Shown: in pieces, positions 1 to 4,579 of the stretch
Position numbering within the stretch: the stretch's first letter is position 1
Layout: each line of letters begins with the position of its first letter
Source: CAYPQL01 sp964412905
GTDB taxonomy: Bacteria; Patescibacteriota; Minisyncoccia; JAHIHE01; JAGLIN01
Length of the DNA: 7,942 nt
Reading direction: 5' to 3'
NCBI GenBank assembly: GCA_964412905.1
Contig: CAYPQL010000050.1
Location: 1 to 7,942 of the forward strand
Translations under genes and position numbers: made by a program
The notes under the pieces: model-generated
Databases searched by the model: none
The model's input: the letters and a program-made list of their open reading frames with translations, nothing else
What the model was told of the DNA's origin: nothing

Positions 1-2
1 CG

Positions 3-197
3 TCAAAACTGGACGGGTCGGATGCAGCTTTAAAAAAACTTATTAATTACCTTAACGATAACTATGGCAAAGAAATCCTAAGTAAAAAAATTCCTTTTGA
101 CAGAATCTATATTTTTCAAGAAATACTCGGTGGAAAATTTGACGGTTATTTTAAAGTAATTGATGAAATATTTTTAGCGAACACCAAATTAAATTAG
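3..197 (+). CDS. 3' end of an unidentified protein gene (partial)
   Basis: An open frame enters from the left edge and ends at TAG 195-197, giving about 64 C-terminal residues. The peptide is rich in Lys, Ile and aromatic residues, with no Cys and no obvious catalytic motif. It looks like a soluble, mostly helical C-terminus, ending in Leu-Asn after a Phe-Lys-Val-Ile-Asp-Glu-Ile-Phe stretch. I do not recognise the family. The next gene starts five bases after this stop with no clear ribosome binding site of its own, which suggests the two are co-transcribed and perhaps translationally coupled. It is called real because the frame is open to the edge, the codon use resembles the next gene, and the stop abuts a recognisable gene. 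Confidence 0.6.
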   Translation, partial: SKLDGSDAALKKLINYLNDNYGKEILSKKIPFDRIYIFQEILGGKFDGYFKVIDEIFLANTKLN

Positions 198-202
198 ATA
201 TT

Positions 203-733
203 ATGAAAGTATATTTTATGCGTCACGGCCAGACAAATTATAATGTTTTGGATTTATGCAATGATGATCCGACTAAAGACGCGCATCTTACTGAATTGGG
301 CAAGCAACAGGCTGAAATTGTAGGTAAAAAAATTAAAGGCATTAAATTAGACGCGGTTATCATATCTGAATTGCCGAGAACAAAAGAAACGGCTGCAATA
401 ATTACAAAAAATCAACAGGTTAGATTTATAGTGGAGCCAAGAATCAATGATAGAAAAACAGGTTTTGACAACAAGCCTGCATCTGATTTTTTTGAAACGT
501 TAAAACCGGATATTTTTAATTTAAAATTCAATAACGGGGAATCGTTTCAAGAAGAAAAGAAAAGAGTTTTTTCTTTTTTGGAAGAATTAAAAAGTTATAA
601 TCTTGCCAATGTTCTTGTCGTCACGCACAGTGAAATTTTACAAATAATAAACGGCTATTTCAATAATTTATCCGACCAAGAAATGTGGGATGCTAAAATA
701 GATAATTGTCAGATTTTAGAAATTAATTTTTAA
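203..733 (+). CDS. Histidine phosphatase family protein (phosphoglycerate mutase-like)
   Basis: A 176-residue cytoplasmic enzyme of the histidine phosphatase superfamily, which transfers a phosphate from a small substrate to an active-site histidine. The N-terminal strand leads into Arg7-His8-Gly9-Gln-Thr, the family's phospho-acceptor motif. Leu32-Gly33 in a Leu-Thr-Glu-Leu-Gly-Lys-Gln-Gln-Ala context, the Arg59-Thr60...Thr63-Ala segment, Gly112-Glu113-Ser114, and Thr141-His142 (second catalytic His) follow in the usual order. Two deviations: the usual Leu-x-Glu-Arg proton-donor segment reads Ile-Asn-Asp83-Arg, so Asp may replace Glu, and the C-terminal THG motif reads THS. Length suits the small single-domain phosphatases. 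The substrate cannot be told: alpha-ribazole-phosphate, sugar phosphate and nucleotide phosphatases all look like this. The ATG at 203 is chosen because the conserved strand begins at residue 2. No Shine-Dalgarno is visible, and the gene sits five bases after the upstream stop. Confidence 0.88.
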   Translation: MKVYFMRHGQTNYNVLDLCNDDPTKDAHLTELGKQQAEIVGKKIKGIKLDAVIISELPRTKETAAIITKNQQVRFIVEPRINDRKTGFDNKPASDFFETLKPDIFNLKFNNGESFQEEKKRVFSFLEELKSYNLANVLVVTHSEILQIINGYFNNLSDQEMWDAKIDNCQILEINF

Positions 734-835
734 AACTATTTTCTCTACGCTATAAATTTCATCCTTTTTAATCTACTGTTTTTTGTAAAAACTAATTTAC
801 AGTCAATTCCTATATTTTTCAACAAGCAAAACAAA

Positions 836-862
836 ATGCAAAACCTCAAACACATAAAAAAG
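836..862 (+). other. Candidate true start and A-AAA-AAG slippery site for the nucleotidyltransferase
   Basis: An ATG at 836 opens a short frame (Met-Gln-Asn-Leu-Lys-His-Ile-Lys-Lys) that reaches the heptamer A AAA AAG at 856-862, in the phase needed for -1 slippage. After a -1 shift the reading continues as Ala-Thr-Pro-Tyr-Gln-Asp-Ile-Asn-Asp-Val into the nucleotidyltransferase at 889. Thr-Pro-Tyr-x-Asp-x-Asn is how AadA-type proteins normally begin. Without the shift the frame ends at TAG 902-904. Either one A is missing from a six-A run (sequencing or assembly error, or a true mutation), or the gene uses ribosomal or transcriptional slippage. No strong downstream hairpin or upstream Shine-Dalgarno stimulator was recognised by eye. 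Confidence 0.5.
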
Positions 863-888
863 CTACGCCGTATCAGGACATTAATGAT

Positions 889-1617
889 GTGCTGTATTTT
901 TTAGCGGGAGGTGCTCAGAATATTTTTGGCGACAATCTAGCGGGAATGTATCTCACAGGCTCATTGTCATATGGCGATTTCAATGAAAAGCGCAGCGACA
1001 TAGATCTCGCGGTCGTCTTGAAAAAACCCGCATCGCTGGAAAAAATTAAGCTGGTAAAAAAATTGCATTCAGACGCGGAACAAAAATACAAAAAATGGTC
1101 AAAGAAAATAGAGTGTTCCTACATTCCCCTTGATATGCTGCAGAACATTCTTCCGCCGAAAACTCCAAGACCGTATATCGGCGGAGGCATATTTTATTCC
1201 AAAGCGCCTTATGGGAATGAGTGGATCATCAATCAATATTTTCTCTATAAAAATGGTATCGCTTTGATTGGTCCGGATTTTAAAACTTTGGTTGAACCGA
1301 TAAAGATTTCCGACGTAAAAGAAGCTTGCATAAAAGATCTATACAGGGAATGGGAGCCGAAAATATCAGACACGGCTTATTTAGTGGATAGCCATCAGCA
1401 ATCATATGTTGTCTTGAATTTATGCCGTATTTTATATACACTTTTGACCGGCAAACTTGCCTCTAAACAAAAATCTGCCTCTTGGATTAAAAGTGAATTT
1501 GGCGAATGGAAAAAACTTATAGATACGGCAAATGCGTGGGGGTATGGAAAAGAAATGAACCGCAAAAATGAGACAATAAATTTTATTAAGTTTGTTATCA
1601 CTAAAGCGCAGAAATAA
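889..1617 (+). CDS. AadA-like nucleotidyltransferase (aminoglycoside adenylyltransferase-type fold)
   Basis: A cytoplasmic nucleotidyltransferase of the polymerase-beta superfamily, with an AadA-type C-terminal helical domain. Counting from the GTG at 889, Thr23-Gly24-Ser25 then Gly29-Asp30 and Ser36-Asp37-Ile38-Asp39-Leu40 form the GS...DxD site that holds Mg-ATP. Glu75 in Ile-Glu-Cys-Ser-Tyr-Ile-Pro is the likely third carboxylate. A helical region with Leu-Cys-Arg-Ile-Leu-Tyr-Thr-Leu-Thr-like sequence (about 178-190), followed by a Lys-rich stretch and Trp, matches the AadA C-terminal domain that binds the acceptor. The family adenylylates aminoglycosides, but remote members like this one have unknown acceptors, so resistance should not be assumed. 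The GTG is probably not the real start: the open frame continues back to 796 and conserved residues lie upstream, out of frame with the ATG at 836. From 889 it is 242 residues; about 17-18 more would complete the fold. Confidence 0.82.
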   Translation: MLYFLAGGAQNIFGDNLAGMYLTGSLSYGDFNEKRSDIDLAVVLKKPASLEKIKLVKKLHSDAEQKYKKWSKKIECSYIPLDMLQNILPPKTPRPYIGGGIFYSKAPYGNEWIINQYFLYKNGIALIGPDFKTLVEPIKISDVKEACIKDLYREWEPKISDTAYLVDSHQQSYVVLNLCRILYTLLTGKLASKQKSASWIKSEFGEWKKLIDTANAWGYGKEMNRKNETINFIKFVITKAQK

Positions 1618-1688
1618 ATGTTAATGAACATAACTTTTTCCAAAAGATAAAAACATCTCCGGATGATATATAACGGTTGAATTCTAAA

Positions 1689-1714
1689 CCCTCTAACCGC
1701 AAGGGGCTTTTTTT
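1689..1714 (+). terminator. Weak intrinsic terminator after the nucleotidyltransferase
   Basis: CCCT (1689-1692) can pair with AGGG (1702-1705), and a seven-T run (1708-1714) follows. The stem is only four to five pairs with a nine-base loop, so this is weaker than usual. CGGTT (1674-1678) can also pair with AACCG (1695-1699) in the loop, which would compete with the terminator stem. It lies about 70 bases after the upstream stop and before the MFS gene, as a terminator should. Confidence 0.4.
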
Positions 1715-1727
1715 ATGTCCAAAAATA

Positions 1728-1744
1728 TGATAAGATGATAATAA
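1728..1744 (+). promoter_or_regulatory. Candidate extended -10 promoter boxes for the MFS gene
   Basis: TGATAAGAT (1728-1736) is followed eight bases on by TGATAATAA (1736-1744). Both fit the TGn plus -10 form, in the same 8-base spacing seen before fpg. They lie after the presumed terminator and about 30-40 bases before the MFS start. No convincing -35 box was found. Confidence 0.3.
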
Positions 1745-1772
1745 TGAATCTGTAAAAAAATTAAATAGAGAT

Positions 1773-2399
1773 ATGAAAAAACGATCAGCAAAACTTGAGC
1801 ATTATTTCCTTAAAGACATAAATCCGGTTATTCGCCTGCTTATAATTTCGGATACTATTCTCGTGGGCGCGGCGGGGCTGCTTGGGCCCATCTTCGCGCT
1901 CTTTATTGAAGATTTTATCCAAGGCGGGGATGCGGCCGTGGCGGGTCTTGCGGCCGGCATTTATCTTTTCACGAAAAGCGTTCTTCAAATTCCTATCGCG
2001 CATTTTATTGACAGAATACGAGGCGAAAAAGACGATTTTTGGCTTATGTTTATCTTCACGATTCTGATTGCTCTTATTCCTCTTCTGTATCTTGTTATTG
2101 ATACGCCTCTTCAGCTTTACATCGTTCAATTTATTCTTGGACTCTTTACGGCATTCACTTTCCCGACCTATATGGCGATATTCACGCGCCATATTGACAA
2201 AGAAAAAGAAGGCACGGAATGGGGAATATATTTCACGCTCACCGACTTGACGAGCGCTCTGCTTGCCGTCGCCGGCGGCTATATAGCGGCTACTCAAGGC
2301 TTCCCTGTTCTTATTATCGCTGTCGTTTTAGTGTCATTTATCGGCGCCATCCTTCTTTGGCCAATCAGGCCGTATATCAAGACTTCGCCGCGAACTTAA
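1773..2399 (+). CDS. Half-length MFS-type membrane protein (six predicted helices)
   Basis: A 208-residue inner-membrane protein resembling the N-terminal half of a major facilitator superfamily transporter. Six hydrophobic segments are visible at roughly 18-44, 54-78, 88-108, 112-135, 152-172 and 176-198. The loop between helices 2 and 3 reads His-Phe-Ile-Asp-Arg-Ile-Arg-Gly-Glu-Lys, a version of MFS motif A (GxxxDrxGrr). Ordinary MFS proteins have twelve helices and about 400 residues. Here the frame ends cleanly in Ile-Lys-Thr-Ser-Pro-Arg-Thr after helix 6, and the following bases encode no further membrane segment, so this is either a self-contained half transporter that would dimerise or an old truncation. 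The substrate cannot be inferred. A sampled 60-base line (1861-1920) has 35 G or C, well above the genes on either side. The ATG at 1773 gives a short basic N-terminus before helix 1; only a weak AGAG precedes it. Confidence 0.8.
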   Translation: MKKRSAKLEHYFLKDINPVIRLLIISDTILVGAAGLLGPIFALFIEDFIQGGDAAVAGLAAGIYLFTKSVLQIPIAHFIDRIRGEKDDFWLMFIFTILIALIPLLYLVIDTPLQLYIVQFILGLFTAFTFPTYMAIFTRHIDKEKEGTEWGIYFTLTDLTSALLAVAGGYIAATQGFPVLIIAVVLVSFIGAILLWPIRPYIKTSPRT

Positions 2400-2455
2400 A
2401 AACATTTGCCGCCGGAAAATCAAATTAATCCGAAATTTATTCCAAACCCCATCTT

Positions 2456-2461
2456 TATAAT
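2456..2461 (+). promoter_or_regulatory. Candidate -10 box of the cupin gene
   Basis: A perfect TATAAT lies 70 bases before the cupin ATG. No recognisable -35 hexamer sits 16-18 bases upstream, and AT-rich sequence gives such matches by chance, so the call is tentative. Confidence 0.3.
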
Positions 2462-2518
2462 ACCATAATAATTCCAGAATACGATAAACAAAAAGGTTAA
2501 ATAAAATTAAAAGAAAGC

Positions 2519-2524
2519 GAGGTG
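2519..2524 (+). promoter_or_regulatory. Strong Shine-Dalgarno site of the cupin gene
   Basis: GAGGTG lies seven bases before ATG 2532. It fixes the start and contrasts with fpg and obgE, which have no such site. Confidence 0.8.
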
Positions 2525-2531
2525 AAAAAAT

Positions 2532-2930
2532 ATGAAAGGATTTAACGCGAACATTGAGAAGGAAACTTTGGAAAATAAGAATTTTCGCAAAGTTCTTTAT
2601 ACTTCAAAGCATAGCCAATTAGTGCTGATGTCTCTGGTTCCTAATGAGGAAATCGGAATGGAAATCCATAGGGACAATGACCAATTCTTCCGCTTTGAGA
2701 AAGGAAGCGGGAAAGTGATTATTGACGGGAATGTATATAAAGTTGGCGACGGATCAGCGATTGTCGTTCCTGCCGGAACGGAGCATAATGTTGTTAATAT
2801 ATCCGGCTCAGAAGATTTAAAACTATATACGATTTATTCCCCCGCGCACCACAAAGACGGCATCATCCGCAAAACCAAAAAAGAAGCGGAAGCCAACGAA
2901 GCAGAATTTGAAGGAAAGACGACGGAATAA
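2532..2930 (+). CDS. Cupin domain-containing protein
   Basis: A 132-residue cytoplasmic protein with one cupin beta-barrel. Motif 1 is around Gly42-Met-Glu44-Ile-His46-Arg-Asp-Asn-Asp-Gln51-Phe-Phe-Arg, followed by Gly58-Ser-Gly-Lys-Val. Motif 2 is Gly72-Asp-Gly then Val79-Pro-Ala-Gly-Thr-Glu-His85-Asn. Glu44, His46, Gln51 and His85 are the likely metal ligands. The tail Pro-Ala-His-His-Lys-Asp-Gly...Lys-Thr-Lys-Lys-Glu-Ala is typical of a widespread single-domain cupin family often named mannose-6-phosphate-isomerase-like by fold only. Function in this family is not established, so isomerase activity should not be inferred. The acidic C-terminus (about 113-132) is probably disordered. It has its own strong ribosome binding site, and a strong terminator follows, so it is probably a single-gene unit. 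Confidence 0.88.
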   Translation: MKGFNANIEKETLENKNFRKVLYTSKHSQLVLMSLVPNEEIGMEIHRDNDQFFRFEKGSGKVIIDGNVYKVGDGSAIVVPAGTEHNVVNISGSEDLKLYTIYSPAHHKDGIIRKTKKEAEANEAEFEGKTTE

Positions 2931-2950
2931 ATAACAAACAAAATTTCCAC

Positions 2951-2983
2951 AAAAAAACGGCTCTTTCAAAAGCCGTTTTTTTT
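2951..2983. terminator. Bidirectional intrinsic terminator between cupin and zinc-ribbon genes
   Basis: ACGGCT (2957-2962) pairs with AGCCGT (2971-2976) around an eight-base loop. Seven A precede the GC stem and eight T end the element, so each strand reads stem plus U-tract. It lies 20 bases after the cupin stop and 25 bases after the minus-strand stop, the expected place for a shared terminator of convergent genes. Confidence 0.9.
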
Positions 2984-3007
2984 GTTGTATCGCTGTCTAA
3001 GTTTGAA

Positions 3008-3235
3008 TTAGTAACGACCTCTTCCGCCGCCGAAATTTCCTCGCGGTCCTCTGTCTTTCATTCTTTTCTTATTGCAGTCATAGCAATAAAGCCTGCCATA
3101 TCCGCCTTCTTCTTTTTCTGTAGGTTCAAAAGGAAGTTCCGTGATCGGTTTTTTGCATTCCTCGCACTTGATTCCTTTTGAAGAAACATCAAACATCTGC
3201 CTTTGCGGGCGATCGTTTGAATTCTGATAATCCAT
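3008..3235 (-). CDS. Small zinc-ribbon protein with two CxxC knuckles and an RG-rich tail
   Basis: A 75-residue protein with Cys24-x-x-Cys27 and Cys51-x-x-Cys54, which should bind one zinc ion. The segment between, with Pro-Phe-Glu-Pro-Thr-Glu and Leu-Tyr-Cys-Tyr-Asp-Cys, resembles the CxxC-x17-CxxC small-protein family common in Patescibacteria, but here 23 residues separate the knuckles. The basic C-terminus (about 56-75) has Arg-Gly and Gly-Gly-Gly-Arg-Gly-Arg, like RGG tails that contact RNA, so a nucleic-acid role is plausible though unproven. The ATG at 3235 is supported by a good Shine-Dalgarno (GAGAGGTGA on the minus strand). That site can be masked by a 10-base complementary sequence further up the leader, which suggests translational control. 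Confidence 0.85.
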   Translation of the reverse strand: MDYQNSNDRPQRQMFDVSSKGIKCEECKKPITELPFEPTEKEEGGYGRLYCYDCNKKRMKDRGPRGNFGGGRGRY

Positions 3236-3236
3236 T

Positions 3237-3327
3237 GTAAGTCACCTCTCTTTCTAATTTATTTTATTTATCTTCCAACCCCGCAGCCGCATAGTAGCGC
3301 TGGAGCTGAAAAAATTCGGTGACTTAC
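3237..3327 (-). promoter_or_regulatory. 5' leader hairpin that can sequester the zinc-ribbon ribosome binding site
   Basis: On the minus strand GTAAGTCACC (3327-3318) is the exact complement of GGTGACTTAC (3246-3237). The second arm contains the Shine-Dalgarno core and ends one base before the ATG. The 71 bases between contain a smaller CAGC/CGC...GCG/GCTG stem around 3284-3308. If transcription starts upstream of 3327, the RNA could fold so that the ribosome site is closed. An alternative is a DNA operator with two inverted half-sites. No known riboswitch class was recognised. Confidence 0.45.
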
Positions 3328-3351
3328 TTTGATAACTAACTTTGATAACTA
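3326..3351. repeat. Tandem 13-base direct repeat
   Basis: ACTTTGATAACTA occurs twice in exact head-to-tail copies (3326-3338 and 3339-3351). The first copy overlaps the outer end of the anti-Shine-Dalgarno arm by two bases. It could be a regulator binding site for the zinc-ribbon promoter or a simple slippage duplication. Confidence 0.8.
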
Positions 3352-3466
3352 ATTTATCCTCTATAAGCTATGCGCTATATATACTATAATTAAAGAAATT
3401 TAACTAAGTATTCACCTTCCAAAAGGATAGCACGGATATGGGAAAAGAGCAAGAGGGCATAAATTG

Positions 3467-3496
3467 AAAGTTTATAAAGCCATAAAGTTTATAAAG
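3467..3496. repeat. 13-base direct repeat with 17-base period
   Basis: AAAGTTTATAAAG appears at 3467-3479 and 3484-3496, separated by CCAT. Each copy contains the palindrome TTTATAAA. It lies 70-100 bases before fpg, a plausible place for a regulator or an AT-rich upstream element, but no function can be read from the sequence. Confidence 0.7.
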
Positions 3497-3527
3497 TTTT
3501 ACATTTTTATGAAATTATCCTATTTTA

Positions 3528-3560
3528 TGTTAGAATGTTAATATGCTAAAATGTTAAAAT
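3528..3560 (+). promoter_or_regulatory. Cluster of extended -10 boxes giving a probable leaderless fpg transcript
   Basis: Four TGn-plus-hexamer boxes follow at exactly eight-base steps: hexamers TAGAAT (3531), TAATAT (3539), TAAAAT (3547) and TAAAAT (3555-3560). The last ends six bases before the fpg ATG, so a normal start site about seven bases downstream would fall on the A of ATG. There is no Shine-Dalgarno sequence. obgE has the same geometry. Which box is active cannot be told; upstream boxes would give short leaders of about 8-24 bases. Confidence 0.55.
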
Positions 3561-3566
3561 GATCAC

Positions 3567-4478
3567 ATGCCCGAACTGCCGGAAGTTGAAACAATCAGAA
3601 AAGATCTTGAAAAGAAAATTATTGGCAAAAAAATAATTGGCATTAAGGTTGTCCGGCGAAAATCAATTAGGAATAACCCGAACAAATTCATTAAAGCGCT
3701 TCAAAATAATTATGTAATAAGCGCAAAGCGAAAAGGAAAGCTTTTGATTTTGGAGTTAAATGATAAAAATTATATTCTCATTCATCTTCGGATGACGGGG
3801 CAATTGGTTTATGTTGAATCAAGCGCAAAGTATTTTATAGAATATTCAGAGTTTAATAAAACCATCCCGCCCCGAAATGAAGGCGACACGTCGACGCGTC
3901 GCCTTCATTTCGGAGAAGAAGCGCATAATAAACACACCCGCGTTGTTTTATATTTTGAAGATAAGTCTGGATTATATTTCAACGACCTCCGCCGTTTCGG
4001 ATATTTGCAAATCGCAAGCGAGAAAGAAAAAAATAAGGCAACAGAGAAAATGGGCGTTGACGCTCTTAGCAAAAATTTTAATTTGGAAGTTTTGAAAAAA
4101 TTATTTAAGAATAAAAAGAAAACATTAAAATCATTATTATTAGATCAAAAAATAATCGCCGGAATTGGAAATATCTACGCGGACGAAATCTGCTTTGACG
4201 CTAAATTAAATCCCGGTCGGAAGACAAATGAATTAAATGACAAAGAGGTTCAAAGGCTGTATAATTCAATTAAAGGTATTTTAAAGCTCGCCATTAGGCA
4301 CCGCGGAACTACTTTCAGCGATTATATTGACACCGGCGGCAAAAAAGGAAATTTTGCGAAATTTTTGAAAGTCTACGGCAAAGAAAAGGAAAACTGCAAA
4401 AACTGCGGAAGAAAATCAATACAAAAAATAAAATTGGCGGGAAGAACGACGAGATATTGCGAGAATTGCCAGAGATAG
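3567..4478 (+). CDS. mutM: Formamidopyrimidine-DNA glycosylase (Fpg/MutM)
   Basis: A base-excision repair glycosylase/AP lyase that removes 8-oxoguanine and ring-opened purines. Met-Pro2-Glu3-Leu-Pro-Glu-Val-Glu-Thr carries the catalytic Pro2 (exposed after Met removal) and Glu3. Lys58 in the Lys-Gly-Lys-Leu-Leu hairpin and His73-Leu-Arg-Met76-Thr-Gly contact DNA, and Asn-Asp-Leu-Arg-Arg-Phe (139-144) forms the intercalation loop. The H2TH segment includes Gly199-Ile-Gly-Asn202-Ile-Tyr-Ala-Asp-Glu. The C-terminal zinc finger has Cys277, Cys280, Cys298 and Cys301, with Gly-Arg293-Thr-Thr between. All key residues are present, so it should be active. At 303 residues it is about 30 longer than the usual 270-275. 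The surplus lies mainly at about 85-120, where residues 102-116 are encoded by a 42-base palindrome. The start is fixed by the invariant Pro-Glu-Leu-Pro. Confidence 0.96.
   Translation: MPELPEVETIRKDLEKKIIGKKIIGIKVVRRKSIRNNPNKFIKALQNNYVISAKRKGKLLILELNDKNYILIHLRMTGQLVYVESSAKYFIEYSEFNKTIPPRNEGDTSTRRLHFGEEAHNKHTRVVLYFEDKSGLYFNDLRRFGYLQIASEKEKNKATEKMGVDALSKNFNLEVLKKLFKNKKKTLKSLLLDQKIIAGIGNIYADEICFDAKLNPGRKTNELNDKEVQRLYNSIKGILKLAIRHRGTTFSDYIDTGGKKGNFAKFLKVYGKEKENCKNCGRKSIQKIKLAGRTTRYCENCQR
3872..3913. repeat. 42-base palindromic element inserted in frame in fpg
   Basis: CCGAAATGAAGGCGAC (3872-3887) is the exact reverse complement of GTCGCCTTCATTTCGG (3898-3913). Between them, after one A/C mismatch, CGTC and GACG also pair, so 20 of 21 positions per arm match, with no loop. 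It is GC-rich within an AT-rich gene and encodes fpg residues 102-116 (Pro-Arg-Asn-Glu-Gly-Asp-Thr-Ser-Thr-Arg-Arg-Leu-His-Phe-Gly), in a variable loop before the conserved Lys-His-Thr-Arg segment. This is the layout of palindromic repeats that insert in coding genes, such as those known from Rickettsia, though no family is recognised here. Confidence 0.85.
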
Positions 4479-4504
4479 ATTGGAGATAAATTTTTCTGCA
4501 CTTA

Positions 4505-4538
4505 GGCTCCACAGTCCCGAGGCGGGAACTATAGAGCC
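4505..4538. repeat. Bulged palindrome between fpg and obgE
   Basis: GGCTC (4505-4509) pairs with GAGCC (4534-4538). Inside it AGTCCCG (4513-4519) pairs with CGGGA-ACT (4523-4530, one bulged A) around a three-base AGG loop. There is no T-tract on either side, so it is not a typical terminator. It stands just upstream of the obgE promoter boxes and may be an extragenic palindromic repeat or an mRNA 3'-end stabiliser for fpg. Confidence 0.6.
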
Positions 4539-4548
4539 AGCGGATGAA

Positions 4549-4573
4549 TGTTAAAATGTTTATATGTTAAAAT
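4549..4573 (+). promoter_or_regulatory. Extended -10 boxes giving a probable leaderless obgE transcript
   Basis: TGTTAAAAT occurs at 4549-4557 and again at 4565-4573, sixteen bases apart. The second ends exactly six bases before the obgE ATG at 4580, the same distance as at fpg, so transcription probably begins at or next to the start codon. No Shine-Dalgarno sequence is present. Confidence 0.55.
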
Positions 4574-4579
4574 GAATTT

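Larger units (their letters stand above)
3236..3566. other. Intergenic region between divergent zinc-ribbon and fpg genes
   Basis: No protein or RNA gene was recognised here. The stretch holds the structured 5' leader of the minus-strand zinc-ribbon gene (left third), a tandem 13-base repeat, an AT-rich centre at about 3361-3400 that could hold promoters for either direction, a second 13-base direct repeat at 3467-3496, and the -10 box cluster of fpg at its right end. Confidence 0.6.

Noticed and set aside
784..801. TGTAAA/TTTACA inverted repeat as a terminator or operator after the phosphatase
   Set aside because: The stem is six AT-rich pairs without a T-tract, which chance explains in this composition.
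889..1617. Calling the nucleotidyltransferase an aminoglycoside resistance gene
   Set aside because: Only the fold and catalytic carboxylates are visible. The acceptor-binding part is too divergent to assign a drug substrate.
1785..2297. Minus-strand open frame of 170 codons opposite the MFS gene
   Set aside because: It is rich in Arg, Lys and Asn with no domain, as expected for the complement of a hydrophobic-coding gene. It has no ribosome site, and the plus-strand frame has a clear membrane protein.
3326..3496. The two 13-base repeat pairs as a CRISPR array
   Set aside because: The repeats are too short, the pairs are different sequences, and the first pair has no spacer while the second has four bases.
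3885..3900. Central GTCGAC/ACGCGT sequences as a cloning or linker artefact
   Set aside because: They are the natural centre of a longer palindrome that continues 16 bases on each side in frame with fpg, so a linker is not needed to explain them.
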